Of a stretch of 64,000 bases of DNA, positions 35,628-49,100 are shown piece by piece. The translations under genes and the position numbers were made by a program. Source of the stretch: Diplocarpon mali (lineage: Eukaryota; Ascomycota; Leotiomycetes; Helotiales; Drepanopezizaceae). Where the stretch lies: contig JAENRP010000007.1 of NCBI GenBank assembly GCA_024741835.1, positions 62,001 through 126,000 of the forward strand, read 5' to 3'. The notes beneath the pieces were generated by a model that searched no databases, had not been told where the DNA came from, and saw nothing but the letters and a program-made list of their open reading frames with translations. Numbering within the stretch: the first letter of the stretch is position 1; each line of letters opens with the position of its first letter.

Positions 35628-38600
35628 ATTACTTATAAAAGATAGGAAATATAAATAAGAGAGTTCAATAGGGTATAAGAATTAAAAGGGCATATAAGCT
35701 ATAATAGGTTTATTATATATATATTAAGGAAATTGGACTTTTTTATTTATTATTTAAAGAAAGTAATAGGAATATTATAATTAAAGGCTAATATTAAGAA
35801 TATAAAATAAGTTAGAGTAAGTAAGAATTTAAAGTGATCCTAAAAGATCTATATCTTAAATAATAAAAGAGGCAACCTTGCCGAAAATATAAAAATAAGG
35901 ATTAGAAGAAGGTAAGACAATTAATAGGCTAGGAAATCGTTTAGTATTCCTACTTGCATTCTTTAGATATTTTAGGAATAATAACTTAAAGTCGCGATTA
36001 GTTAGGTATTTTAATATTCTTTACCTATAGGACTGGCTTATAAGTCAAATTAGAAAAATCTTAGTCTTTATCCAAGGGTTCAAAATTGCTTATATTGCTA
36101 TCAGTTCCTATAGAAGATTTGGAGGTTATATCAATTTCTAATTCATCTTTTAAAGGGAATAAGGTCTAGTTGCATCAATAAAAGCGCTTTAGTTAGTTGG
36201 CTGCAAAGGTTCCTTTAATATCGACTCTATTAAATTCCTAAAGAGAATAGTATCCCTTTTCTTCCTACTTAGACTTAACCTTAAATAGATTAAGCTATCG
36301 ATAGTTAAGTTTAGTATTTGCAGATATATTAATACTTCTTATAATATTATAGACTAGGATAAGATTATCTTTTCGAATAGGATGCGTTTTAAGTACTTTG
36401 AAAGCAGCCTACGCTTCCTTAGCTTTTTCCTAATATCGTTTCTTTTATAAAATGATTTCCTTTATATCTATATCTTAGAGCTTAAGTTATTAGCATCTTA
36501 TTATAAGTAAATTAGAATAGTTTTAAATTTAACTATAGTCGAATAATCTCTAAATAGGCTATTAGGATTTAAAAGGGAGCTATACCTCTCTATTATAAAT
36601 AAGGAAGAATAGTATAACTCTAGTCGGTTTATAGATTATCGTTCGATAAGTAAAGAGTATTTTATAAAAGTGTTTTATCTAATCCTTAAATCCTTTGCAA
36701 GTAACTTTAGATAGACTATTAAGAATGTTATAGTATCCTTATTCTACTACTCTATTAGCTTTCGAGTTGTATACTGAGATTTAAACCTATTTAATACTAT
36801 ATTTTTATAAGAAAGCTTTAACTACTCCTTTATTTTCAAGGCTTCTATTAATAGTTAATCTGCTAAAAAGTCTATAGCAATAGACTACGTCTTCTTAAAG
36901 GAACTTTGCAATAGATTCAAAGTTAGCAGATCTTAAAGGTCGTCCTTTAGGCCATCCTAATAGGTCTTCCTTTACTAAAATAAAATATATTATCCTATTC
37001 TTAATAGTTGGTACTTATATAATATTAAGGCTAACTTTATAAAAAAGGCCTAATAGCTAAGTTAAGAATAAGGGATTTTCCTTACAATTAGGTTTTCGTT
37101 TCTAATAAGGGATGCAACTCTTTATAAAAGCTTTGCAATCTTTAAAAGAGCCTTTTTAAAAGAATTTTCTTAAGAGTTAGTAGTAAGTAGACTTAGCTCT
37201 TTAGTAGCCAGTTTCCTTATAAATATCTTAAATAGCCTTAGCCCTTAGTTTTTCATTATTTAAGCAGAGTTATATAGGGAATAAGTTATCGCTTCTTTTA
37301 AATAATCGTCTTCCTTATATTAAATAAATCAAAGCTTTAGCTTTGAATTTCTAAAAATCCTTAAAAGCAACCGTCTTTAGTCGTTTAAGTATAATTAAAA
37401 ACTTTGCGATTTCTTTAGAGTCACCTAAGTAGTTAGGTAATAAAATTCTCTTATTTGACTCGCAGGCTAGGCTTGCGAGTCGAGTCCCTTTAAGGCGATA
37501 TATTAATAGATAACCAACTTCATTTTCTACTTACTTATTAATATCTATTTTATCTTCTTTAATTAAATCAAAGGGGTAGGGCCGAGTTCTTTTTAAAAGG
37601 CCGTCTGCGGTAGTATTTTTCATTCTTAGAATATATTTGACTTTAAAGTCTATTAGTCTTATTTAAGCAATCTATTTTATTAGCAAGGCTTTAAGTAAGT
37701 CGTTTGCAGCTCTATTCAGTTGTTCTACTAGTACTTTAGTATTAGTTTTAAAGATGAAGTAAGTGCTATAGAGGTCGCTTCTTATCTTTTTTATTGCTTT
37801 TAAGGCTCTTTTGCATTCCTATTTAATAGCATTATACTTTATTTCTACTAGATTCTAAAGACCACTTTTAAAGTAAGCTAGATGTCTTTTCTATTAGCTA
37901 TTAGCTTATTAAAGGATGGCACCCCATCTGATTAAGCTTGCGTTAACTATTAGTATTATTAGCCTAGCGTCGGCTCTATAATCTATTTTAATCAGATATG
38001 GTGCTTTAAGCAACGCTTGCTTTAATTATTTTATAGCCTTTATTTAGGGTTCCTCCTATTGAAACTCAGCCCCTTTCCGAAATAAGGCGTAAATAAGCGC
38101 TGCCTTTTTAGCAAAATCCTTAATCTAAATGCAATAGTATACTATAATGCTAATAAATGCGCGAGCTTTTGCTATATTATTATACCTCTTCTATTTGTCG
38201 ATTTTGAGTACTTTAGCCTTTTAAGGACTTCGGCCATTGGAATTAGTAATAAAACTAATAATTTCCATTGATAGAAGATAGTATTATAACTTCGGACCAA
38301 CTGTTGCTTCTGCCCTTTCGAATCGTATAAGTACCTAATCTAGGTTTTAAATATATTCTATTATAAATTGTTATATACTAAAAAGAACTTCTTTATAATT
38401 ATAGAATGATCTTAATCCTTTTACTCTTATATCGTCTATATAAGGGAGCGTAATATTAGGTATACAATCTACTAGTATCTTATAAATTACTTAAACAAAT
38501 TAAGCGATCGAATTTATAGCCCTTTAAGGTAATCTTATTATCTGAAGTAGCTTAAAAGGGGTTTGAATTACTATTATATCTCTTGATTTAATATTAAGAA

Positions 38601-38957
38601 TAAATTAGTTATATCTAAAGAAGAAGTTAATAAGAGAGCTGCAAGTTAATCTTATAAATTCATTTAAGAACTCATCCACATTCGGAGGAACGTTAGCGTC
38701 CTTAATAATTATTTAATTCATCTCTACTACCGCTATTATTAGTCTGTAAATTCCCTTCTCTTTCTTAGTAACTAAGAACCATTTGTTCCTATAAGGGCTA
38801 TTATAGAACTTAAGAACTCTTTACTTTAGCCTATCCTTTAACATTTCGATTACCTTTTCTTAAAGAGCTTTAAGGACCTTAAATGTTTTCTCTTACTAGG
38901 CTTTATAAGGTATTATCTTAATCTTAATATAAGGCGTAACCTCTTCTTAAATCTAGC
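35628..38957 (-). pseudogene. GypG-R pol, RT to integrase part, and pol-ORF3 linker
   Basis: Continues pol across the Copia-C insertion. RT has an intact YIDD at 38431-38442, followed by IRVKG. RNase H and integrase follow leftward to about 35920; the remainder to 35628 is the AT-rich linker before ORF3. Palindromes at 36023 and 37458 match 5739 and 4304 of GypG-L. The palindrome at 37458 is read in a different codon phase from the others. Confidence 0.78.
37458..37480. repeat. 23-bp palindrome in GypG-R (one of fourteen)
   Basis: Left half ACTCGCAGGCT, centre A, right half GGCTTGCGAGT, a near-perfect dyad. Other GypG-R copies start at 28183, 28602, 29424, 30654, 30840, 32488, 33373, 34759, 36023, 46634, 46796, 48712 and 49721, each 23 bp. 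Thirteen have a counterpart at the homologous place in GypG-L; that of 49721 lies left of the window. Confidence 0.92.
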
Positions 38958-38962
38958 CAAGT

Positions 38963-39134
38963 TGTTGCGCCATGAGGAGCCTCAGGCACTGAGGCATCTG
39001 AGGACTGGCTTATGTAATGTACCCCTGAAGTGGCCACGGAGCACTTCTATAAAGGGAGCTCAGATATACAGTTAGAGTAGAATTTTACAAGCTTTTGCCA
39101 CCATTGAGAATCCACCTTAAAATACAGCACAACA
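38963..39134 (+). repeat. Copia-C 5' LTR (172 bp)
   Basis: Starts TGTTGCGCC and ends CACAACA. By eye it differs from the 3' LTR at about a dozen sites, all transitions. Confidence 0.96.
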
Positions 39135-39146
39135 GTTATCAGCACC
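39135..39146 (+). promoter_or_regulatory. Copia-C primer-binding site candidate
   Basis: GTTATCAGCACC follows the LTR directly and shares its GTTAT start and AGC with the Copia-A and Copia-B sites, but departs from the tRNA-Met anticodon-loop complement at two or more positions. Likely the same priming mode; weaker match. Confidence 0.4.
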
Positions 39147-39289
39147 ATTCGCGACTCTTAGGAGCAAACGATTAAAAATCTACTATGTTTAAAGACTTCT
39201 TAAAGAGGTTTTACTACTATTTTTCATCTATTCTCCCTCGCCTATACGCGTTATACGACCTGACTCGACGTTCCAACGCTCTCAGCTAA

Positions 39290-42200
39290 CCAATAGACCT
39301 ATACTCCCTACCAACCCAATCAATATAAGCGAGTACTAGTAAAAAGAAGCTTAGGAGCTTAGCTCTAGTAGAGTTATGCTTTAAGATAGGAAGTCATAGC
39401 GCATTTGGTACGCTAAGCTAGAGTTTCAAGCTGAATTTCTACGCCTTTAGAAGCATATAAAGAAGCCAAGACAGGTTAATAACCTTAAACTGTATGCTAT
39501 AGAGACGGGAAACCAAACTCCGCTTTATAAGAACGAAGCTCCACATCTGCTAGATCTAGAAATAGAACTGCTGCAGCTTGAAAAAATTGTGGAAGGATAG
39601 GACTAGAGAGTATTGCAAAGCTACTACAAGTTGTACTAATAGTAGGAAGCTACTAATTAATAAACGCCAGCTCTACTACTACCTGCGAAGATAATAGCTA
39701 AAGACATAGAGCTGGAGTATAAAATGGCAGTAATACAATACAATCTTATAATAGAAACGTGGAAAAGGAATAGGAGCTCCTATACTCAGTTATACCGTTG
39801 GATTACTAAGACAGTACACCCTATATTGCTTCGAGCAGTACAATATAATTGCAAGGAAGCAGGGAAACTGTCAATTCAATAGATCGTAAAGCACCTGCGC
39901 AAGGAACTAGCCCCCTCTGAGGTTAGCATAATAGAGTCAATTCGGGAAGACTATAATAATAAGCTCTCTAAAATAAGGAGCAGCAAAGTAGAACTAAAGA
40001 CCTGGCTTGCTAGCTTTAGGGAGATCTACTAAGAAGCACGAACGTATAGAATCCTAGAGGTTTAAGGCTCCCTTGCGATTACGAAGTTTCTATAGTCGGT
40101 TTACTGCTAGGCTCCCACTTAGTCTTAGCAGATCTAGGCAGAGCTTATTAAAGATAATAAGCTAGGTCTGGAGCACGGAAAAGACATAGTCTATTACGTC
40201 AATTGGTTCTTAAGCTTAATAAAGCGAAGCCTCGCAAGCTCCTTATCAAAGGTAACCCTTAGAGTATACGCCTTGCTTAAAGGAGTAGGCGATTATACTA
40301 ATCTAAGAGCATTAAGTAAAGGCAAGGTAAAGAAGACTCTTAAAGGGAGCGTTAAAAAGTGCCCTTGCCCTTAGGTTAAAAATCACTTCTAGAACCTAGA
40401 GGAGTATAATAGGCTGAAATATGCCTTAACTAGCGCTAAGGAAGGTACGCTTCGAAACCTCCCCAGCTATAATAAGGTTAAAAGAACGCGTGAAAACCTT
40501 GCTTCCTCAGAATGGAAAGAGCTTTGAGCTAAGCTCTCCTATTTCAAACACGCTCCTATAGATCAATTTAAGGAAAGAATATCTGCCAAAGCTTTAGGGA
40601 GCAGCAAATCCAAGATCATAGCCGCCCTCCTAGATCCAACTCTCTTTAAAGACTTTACCCTAGGAATATACTCCACCTTTAGAGCTCCCTACGCTCTCTC
40701 AAATACAACCCTACTTAACAACTGCGCTGCGATGCACCTTGTTAATTAAGAGGAGCTTTTAGTTCTTAAATTATTGAAAATCGCATATCCTTAAGACTAT
40801 ATAAAGGCGGGGAGCTTAAGTCTGCTAATAAGGAGGAGGGGTATACGTTTGATAAAAGGGGTTCTTGCTAATGGAGGAGACTTAGAGCTTAGGAATATAG
40901 CGCTCATAGATAGGTTTAATATTAATATTATCTTAGAGCCTCTTTTAAAGAAGGCTAGAGTATAGTATATAGGCCTAGACGCAATGCTCCGAAGGGGTAT
41001 AGCAGATAATAACGTAGTTATAAAGCAGCTAAAGCGTAGGTCGAATATCATAGTGTTTGAATATAAGCCTATCAACTTTTATAACACTGCTAACTCGCTA
41101 TGCTGTGCTTAACCAACCTGCCTAGCCTTCCCTACTTTATAATAGCGTCTGCGAAGCTAATATAAACCCCTAAGGAGCAGCGTATTCCTAAGAGCTAGGA
41201 ACGATTCAGCAGATATTTGGCACCTTCGATCAGGCCATCTAAGAGCTAAGGCGCTTGAGAAGCTTGTATTAAACGCAAAGGGGGTGAAGATTAAGGGGAA
41301 GCTATAAATCAATTGTAAAGCTTACGCTTAGGCAAAAGCTAAGCAAAAGCCTTCTAAGAGAGAGTCAGATTTCAAGGCTCTAAGACCATTCTTTAAGTGC
41401 TCCTAGGACCTATTTGACTATAGTACATTAAGCCTCTCTTTAGAAAGCTGGCTTCTCCTAATTAAGGATGAATTTAGTAGGAAGTTATTTAGATATACTC
41501 TGCTCCATAAGTCCTTAACGCTAGTTCTAGGAGCTCTTTAATCTTTTGAAGCATAAGTAAAGCGCTGTTATAGCCTCTCCTTATATATTCTAAGGAGCGA
41601 TAATAATACCTTAGTATTCCCCTTATAAGGAGCATCGAAATATAAAGAGTGGTGCAAAGCTAAAGGCATAAAGGTAGAAGTCACTCTATCTTATACTTAT
41701 AAACTAAATAGAGCTTCCGAGAGAGCGGGAGTAGAGATCATTAAAAAGGCACTTACTATACTAATCTCTGCTAACCTCTTAGAGCACCTATAGCCTAAAG
41801 CCGTACTAGCTGTAATATACCTTTATAATATCGGCCTATTAAAGCGTAGGAGATGGAAGAGTCCAAATAAGGTGCTCTAACTCTAGTTTAAATAATACTT
41901 TAAGTAGTATAATCCGCAGATTACTATAAAGCTTACTACTAATTTAAGACCAGAATAGGGAGGTATAAAAGCGTATAGAGTGCGCGCGTACCTATTAGCA
42001 AAGGAGAGGGAAGCTCTAAAGAATAAAAGAGCTTTTAAAACTATACTATAAGGGCATATTAGATACCTAGTTAGTTACTGCGCTACTAATATATATAGGA
42101 TCTAAGTGCCTAAGCTCTAAAAGGTTATAATCTCTTAAAATGTCGAATTCGATAAGTCCAAATTCTACTCTAAGGAGTATAAAAAGGTGGCTAGCCACCT

Positions 42201-44672
42201 GCTTCTAATTATTAAGGAGATTGTGCAAATGATTAAGGAGGAGGAGGAGGAAGCTTAAGACGCTGAGTTAATCGTCGAGAACGTAGAAGGAGCTTTGGAC
42301 AAGTAGCCTGCGGATAACCTAGTAAGGGGTGAGCCTATTAATCTTTTACCGATAGAAGCTCCGAGCTCAGATCTATCAAAGGCTCTTATCCCCTATAAGG
42401 CTACTTATAGCGTTTCTACTCTAGCTACTTAAGAGCAGCTGCCTAGTAGCGAAGGGTTAGACGCTTTAAGATAACTATTAATAGTTAAGAGGAGCGTTAA
42501 AAGCGATATTATAAATGCTAGTTCCGCCGGGGAGCGCAATACCAGGCCTTTAGTTGCTATACGGATTGAGTAATCGCAAAGGCAGGAGCAGGCCCCTTAA
42601 TTACTAGAAGCTCTATTATAGGCAACTAGTGAAGAAGCACGCCAGCTCTTATTAGAAGCACCGATCGATTGGGAGCTACGCTAGGATATGGAAGCTCTTA
42701 AGGGTAATACCGAAAGAGGGAGCTCTCTGAAACTAATAGAAGCTTAGCTTGAAGTACTTGATATAAGGGCCTTTCGAAAACGCAAGAAGCCTGATAAGGA
42801 GCAGGAAATAGTACCTATACCGCTCCGCAGGTTAAAAAGGAGAAGAGGGAGCGGGAATACTATATACGCAACGTGCGTTAAGGATCTCCTACTAGCCCTT
42901 AAAGAACCTAAAACATATCAGTTGGAGTAGGTAAATAGCTTTATATCGACTTTCTAGCCAAGTTAGAAGCCTATGAGAACTGATAAAGAAGAGTATAAAG
43001 CGGTATACTACGTCATTACCGCGGCGACTCAATCTAGAAGCTTTAGAGGAAACTCTACCCTTCCAATTCCACCTTAAGACAAGCTTCCTAAAGCGCTAAC
43101 TCACTAGAAGGAGCTTGCAAATCACCCTTTCGGAGAGCAATTTAAAGAGAGAGCTAAAACTGAGATTAAGAACCTAAAAGCGCGCAATTGCTAAAGAGTG
43201 ATCGATAGAAGCAAGGCTACTATAAGGCCTATACCACTAAAGTGGGTCTTTAATTATAAGCTAAACTCCTCTAGGGAGATTAGCCGCTTTAGGTCAAGAA
43301 TAGTAGTAAAGGGAGATCTTTAGGAGGAAGCTTCTATTTTCTCTACCTACGCTACGACGCTCGCATCGAGATCTTTTAGGGTTATAATAGCGATCGCCGC
43401 TAAATTCGATATAGAGCTCCGACAGTTCGATGTTATTAACGCCTTTATAAATGCTAAGAGAGACCCTTAGAGCGCGCTAGTTGTTTGCTTCTTACCAGAT
43501 GGTTAGAAGTAGAAAGATAAGGTAGTAGAGCTCGATCGCGCCTTATACGGCCTTCGAGACTCCCTAGCGCTCTAGTACAAGGATTTCACTAGTACTCTTA
43601 AGTCTCTAAAGCTTACCCCTCTTAATAAGGAGCCTTGCATATTCATTAATAAGGATAGGACTGTGTTTATAGCCTTTTACATTAATAATATACAAGTAAT
43701 ATACCACTCCTCCTATATAGAAGAAGCTTAGAAGACTATAGAGGGACTGCGCGAAGCATACGAATTAATAGCTATAGGAGATATTGAGTAGTTCTTAAGG
43801 GTGAGAGTCTCTTAAGATAGGAAGCAGGGTATAATTACTCTGCTCTATAACGCCTATATTGAGAAGATGGCAAAGAGGTTTAGCCTTAATATAAGGCGTT
43901 TCCCTAGTACGCCGCTCCCCTACTTCGAACTTAAAAAGAACTACGAAACAGCTCCCTACTCGAGAATTAAGGAGTTCCAGGAAAAAGTAGGCTCTGCCTT
44001 ATATATAGCTATTATACTACGCCTAGATATAGCTTTTGCAGTCGCCTAGCTATCTCATTTCTATATAAACCCAAGCTCCGAATACCTTAAAGCTATTAAT
44101 TGGACAATTCGCTACCTTTTTAATATACGCTTCCTAAGAATCACTTATAGTCGATTTAGTAGATCAAATAACCTAATAGTATCGTCAGATGCTTCTTTTG
44201 CAGATGATCCAGAGATAAGGCGCTCCTCTTATAGTTTTATTATATTCCTATTTAAAGGAGCAATCATTTGGAAAGCCTCGAAGCAACCGATAGTTACTAC
44301 TTCTACTATAGAGGCTGAGCTCTTAGGAGTAGCGCATATAGCAAAGGAGATAATAGCTTTAAAGAGGTTCTTTAAGGAAATAGAGCTTGAGGTGAAAGCT
44401 CTATAGTCCATATTTTACGATAATCAATAGATAATATGGCTTATTATAAGAGACTCTTAAAGGATTTTTATAAAGCTCTAATACGTTGATATACATAATA
44501 TATGGCTACGATAGGAGTATTAAAAAGGGAGCTTTCAAGTGGCCTATCTCCCTACTAAGGATATGCACGCAGATGGCCTTACTAAAAACCTTCTTCGACA
44601 AAAGTTCAAGAGCTTCATTAAGCTTTTGAACCTCTAAGACGTAAGAGGTCTAGTTGAGAAGCTAGCATTTTA
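39290..44672 (+). pseudogene. Copia-C gag-pol polyprotein, lightly RIP-damaged
   Basis: Gag is readable from about 39300 (WYAKLEFQAEFLRL near 39410; LYRWITKTVHPILL near 39790). A knuckle-like KKCPCP lies near 40350. A protease-like NNCAAMHLVN is near 40720-40750, and GAG-pre-integrase WHLRSGHLRAKALEKL near 41220-41270. The integrase core has LSYTYKLNRASERAG near 41685-41730. RT: PLKWVFNYKLNSS (43230), ELRQFDVINAFINAK (43420-43465), FYINNIQVIY (43675-43705, catalytic YVDD lost to RIP). RNase H: SSDASFADD (44185), STIEAELLGVAHIAKEI (44310), KDMHADGLTKNLL (44560-44595). Ends TAA near 44672. Several 60-90 codon windows remain open (e.g. 43867-44049), but the polyprotein as a whole is broken. Confidence 0.88.
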
Positions 44673-44783
44673 AATGCTCCATAATCCTTTCACATCTCCT
44701 TTATAATAGCGAGTGGGAAGGAAGCGTAAGACAGGGTTCAATTTTCGTATACTAATACATAGGGAGGCTTCAAACCAACTCCC

Positions 44784-45708
44784 TTAGATAATCAGAACCT
44801 CTAACAGCTCCGCGAACAATATAAGGGCGCGTCCCCGCCGAGAAGCAACCGACTCCTCCGGTGGCGCAGCCCTAGGAGCCGCCTGGGGAGCAACGCCGGG
44901 AGCAACGCCGGGAGCAATAACAAGAGCAGCCGCAGGAGCCTCAAAAGCCTCTGCGAAGCGGGCAGCGAGGCCAAGAGGTACTATAATCAGCGGCAGCAGG
45001 AGCTCCTAAGCTATTGGTTCTAGGAAGCTATTAGCTACGGTATAAGAAAGCTTATAATAACTTACCCTCTAACGATACTACCTCCTCTATCTCTCTCCAG
45101 CGCGCCTTTCGAAGCTCCTCTCTTACCTTCCTCTTAGTAGCAGCAAGGCCCTAAACTACTTATTAATGGCAAACCACCTAGAGGGAGCTTAAGAATATAC
45201 CGCGGTATCACTATCATTCTCTTCTAATAAGAATACATAGTCTTCCTACGCCTTTAAGGCGCCGACAGGAAGCTCTTAGCACGCGTGGCCTCCCTTTGCA
45301 TAACGAAAGCAGCGTACTCCCACTATACTATTAAAGCATACGCCAGCCGACTTCCTAGCTAGGAAGCTCCAAACGCACCCCTTATATAGTATATTCCTTA
45401 TTAGCCCCTACTCCAGCTTGCGATAGAAGGAGGGAGCTGCGGAAGGGACCGCCGGTATTCTAAGAACCACGGCCTAAGGGGTGGCAGGGAGGGGAGGAGG
45501 CGCGCTCCCTCTTAGAGGTATCACTATATCAAACGTCTTAGGCGCGTTATCATCCTCCTGCTATCTGCCGCGCTAAAAAGCTCCAAGCTGTGTTCGAGTA
45601 CAACAACTTCGCTATAAGTCTTTAGCAAGAGTAAGGGAGCACAATCAGGAAGCTTATAGTAGTAGCCCCAGTAGGGCGCTCCTCAGAGTTATTATTACTA
45701 TTCTCCAT
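44784..45708 (-). pseudogene. Antisense Ala/Pro-rich reading frame in Copia-C 3' region, with Cys motif
   Basis: An ATG at 45708 opens MENSNNNSEERPTGATTISF. After a one-base frame shift near 45620 the frame continues to TAA at 44784-44786, broken only by TAA/TAG. Visible parts: DIVIPLRGSAPPPLP near 45520, a Cys-rich segment RCFRYAKGGHAC near 45290-45325, and an Ala/Pro-rich C-terminus (IAPGVAPGVAP near 44890-44925). If the Tyr is a RIP-changed Cys, the pattern is C-x2-C-x6-C, half of a fungal Zn2Cys6 cluster; that is an inference. Convergent with gag-pol and located between pol and the 3' LTR. The equivalent place in Copia-B also has an antisense frame. Confidence 0.45.
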
Positions 45709-45994
45709 TTTAAAGTGATTATTTAAAGAAGTATAAGGAAGGAAAGCTTTATAAGGGAAAAACGCGTACTTTTATAGGCGCGCTGCCTTTGTTAACTTTC
45801 CTTTATCACCTGATTTAGCTTCCATTCTATAGAGGAAGCACCTAGAACACGCTCTCTCTTTCATTTATTACAGCTTTGTTAAGCAATTTTCATTATTCTA
45901 AAAGCTAGGGAGCATAATAAGGGAGTCTTATATACTAGATCTAGCGCTAGTTATAGCTAAGCCTAGCTAGGAGCTGCTTCTCACCTAGGGGGTG

Positions 45995-46166
45995 TATTGC
46001 GCCATAAGGAGCCTCAGGCACTAAGGCATCTGAGGACTGGCTTATATAATGTACCCTTAAAGTGGCCACGGAGCACTTCTATAAAGGGAGCTCAGATATA
46101 CAATTAGAGTAGAATTTTACAAGCTTCTGCTACCACTGAGAATCCACCTCAAAATACAGCACGACA
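45995..46166 (+). repeat. Copia-C 3' LTR (172 bp)
   Basis: Direct repeat of 38963-39134; ends CACGACA and is followed by the CAAGT TSD. The first bases read TATTGCGCC (TG>TA by RIP). Confidence 0.96.
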
Positions 46167-46171
46167 CAAGT

Positions 46172-49100
46172 TCTATTTAATCAAAAGCTAAGGCGTCCTT
46201 TCGATTTATTAAGGTTTTATAAAGTAGTTCGCGTTCTTATTCTATTAAGTCATCTCTAATTTTTAGTATATTAAAATATTCTTTTATTAGCTAATATCTA
46301 ATAGGTTTATTAGAAAATCTGCCTATAATAAACTTATCGAATTTGCCACCTAGCTTCAAAGGTTAAGGCTTCTTGTCTTATTTAAACCAATCGTCCAGTC
46401 CTTTAGGCTTTAAGCCGTTAGAGATTCCCTAATCCACCGGTCGTACTTTATTAGCCTTACTTTTATATATAGTTCAAATATTAGCTAGTACTATACTTCT
46501 TTACTTCTTTCCTTTTTTATCAAATCTTATAAAATAGTCCGAATTTTCCTTTTTAAAAATAAATAAAAGATTTTCTAAGTTGTCAATTTGAAGTATATAA
46601 ATAGAAATGTTATTAGTAATTTTATTGTTTTTCACTTGTAGGTCCGGCCTATAAGTGGTTTTTAGGTTTTTTAAAATAATTAATAAATTATCGAAATTTA
46701 TAAAACGAACTCTCTTTTCTACCTTATTTTTCTTTTTTCTTAATTATTAAGCCGATAAAACGCCGATTGTACTATTTTTCAAAATTCCAGATTTGACTCC
46801 TAGTCTAAGACCGCGAGTTAAATCACTATTATTTAAAATCGGCAAACTCACCTTTCTTTTACTATAACTCCTTACTAAGTGCCTTCCTTTACTAGTATTA
46901 AGCCTAGCCCTTATACTAGCTAATCGTTTCCTAAAACCTTATTCTAAAATTCGGCTATATCTCTTATAATAACTATTTATCCTTCTAAGGATCGATCTAT
47001 ATTCTAAAGGCTAGCTTTTATAAGCCTATCTTTAAAATAGTTAAATATTAGCTAAGATTCTAAAATAAAAGGCATTCTTAAAAGAATATCATTTAAGGAA
47101 TTCTCTATTATTAGAAAGTCAATATAATTAATAATTCCTCTAACTCTAACCTTTACATTTTTCACTTATTTATTAAAATTGTATTTCGATCTAAAGACAG
47201 TCGAATAAATAAGGAGTCGATTGCTAACAATTATTAATTAAGCTATTTCTACTACTTTTCTAATTATTATATTAACTTTTAAACTATAATTGATTAGAGC
47301 CTTTGCTTTAATTGATTCTTCTATAAAATAAATAATAATAAGGCTTTTTATCGCAATTGCTAAACAATTTCAATTGATATTCTAAGATATTAAAGCTATT
47401 ACTATAATATTATAGTACCTTTAGGTTCCTTTGTCTTTTGCAATCTAAAGACATTTGATTAAAGCTAAGTGCTTCTTAAAGTTCTTTTGTATTACAATTT
47501 CCATTTCCTTATTATTATTCAAATCTTTAAAAGCAATTGGGATATGCTTTCTTAGCACTTTATTAAAGCGTTTAATCAAACTAAATAGGTCTTTAAATAT
47601 AAGGTTAATTTGCTAAGCTATGATATTCTCTATAGCTTTCTTTATTATAATTGAACTAGCGTATTTGTTAACGAATTTCTCCTATTTTAATATCTGTCTC
47701 TTTCGCTTAAGGTCAAGGGTCTGCGCAATAACTTCAACTTCTTAATCTTTAAGCTTAAAGCTATCTTCATCTATTATATCTCTAATCAATTCGTCTACTA
47801 TATCGGCTTTATCTTTATCTACTATAGTTCTAAACTATTAAGTGTCTTTTAGCGTTTGGACTTTATATTAAGATTCCTAAGTTGCATATGCTGATTTCTG
47901 GACTTTGGCTAGTTTTATTAGTATTAATAGAGTAGAAGATCTAGAAGGACGCTAAGAATTCTAAGGGTTCTTAAATATAGAAGTAGCATTAATATCAGCT
48001 GAAATATTATTATTAACCTATCTTAAGATAGAAATGCCTCTAACTTCTATAGCTATTTAATCAAAAGCTAGGTCCTTAAGAACTCCCTTAAGTAGATTGC
48101 TAATTAGACCTATATATATATAAGTTGGAATTTTAGCATTTATATTTATAATACGCTATCATTTGACCAAATTCTTATCCTATTTTATACTATATATTAT
48201 TGTTCGAATAGTCTATAACCATAAGCGATTCTAGTGCTTTTTAATAGGGATAGCTTCTGGCCTAGGATCCCTAATGCAAAGCATCCTATACTTATTAATA
48301 TATATAACCCTAGTATTAATAAAATAAAGGAAAAGAGGGCAATTATTGCAATACTTATATAAAGTGCAGTTAGGTTCTTTATTATTGCAAAAGTTGCAAG
48401 TTAATCGTCTTCTATTGCTATTCCCTTAGTACCCTATAGTATTAATATTAGCAGAGTGCTAGTTAGGATTAATTTCTCCTTCTTTAATCAACTATTAAGT
48501 TCTTATATTAGCAGGTTATTCCGAATGATAAGAAGTAGGAGTCTAGTAATAGGAACTACTATATTAGCTTATAGTAGCCGAGTTTTACTTATTACTAAAT
48601 TAAGGAATATGCTATTTTTCTTATAAGAGATTATTAATCTTAGTTTCTAAGCTCTAGATTCGGAGTTCTGCAAATTAGGTCTTAAGTTCCTTAATTCTAA
48701 GGTTGGATTTCACTCCTAAGTCAGGCTTATAAGTGAAAGGTATAACTACTAGGTTCTTCTTTACCTCTTCTATAACTTCTAGAGCCTTTGAGTATTCTTA
48801 GACCAAGCTCTTAAGGTCTTTAGTATAAGAGGGAGTAAGGGCTTTTTCCTACTTTATAGTATTAATAGTTCTCTTACTAAGATCTGATTTCAAAGCAAAG
48901 GCTATGAATTCCTTAAATAAGGCGAAGGTTATAAGGTCTTACTTATTAATCTTAAAATGCTTAATAATCTTATTTCAAAGTCCAGTAAGTAATCTAAGTA
49001 AGAAAAGGCGGCCTCTTTCAACTTTATTAAGTATTTTCTAGCTAATTAAGGTATTTGACATATAAGTAAAAGTCCGATAGTAGTTCTTAAGTTCCTTAGG

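Larger units (their letters stand above)
38963..46166 (+). mobile_element. Copia-C, Ty1/Copia LTR retrotransposon (7,204 bp)
   Basis: Complete by structure: 172-bp LTRs (38963-39134, 45995-46166), perfect TSD CAAGT at 38958-38962 and 46167-46171, primer-binding site, gag-pol, long 3' region with an antisense frame, and AGGGGG (45987-45992) two bases before the 3' LTR. Inserted in the RT region of GypG-R. It is the least RIP-damaged large element here (long stop-free stretches), so probably the youngest or least exposed. Sister of Copia-B in pol sequence and layout. Confidence 0.95.

Noticed and set aside
40797..41075. Minus-strand 92-codon frame in Copia-C
   Set aside because: Antisense to well-preserved gag-pol text between the protease and integrase; no motif.
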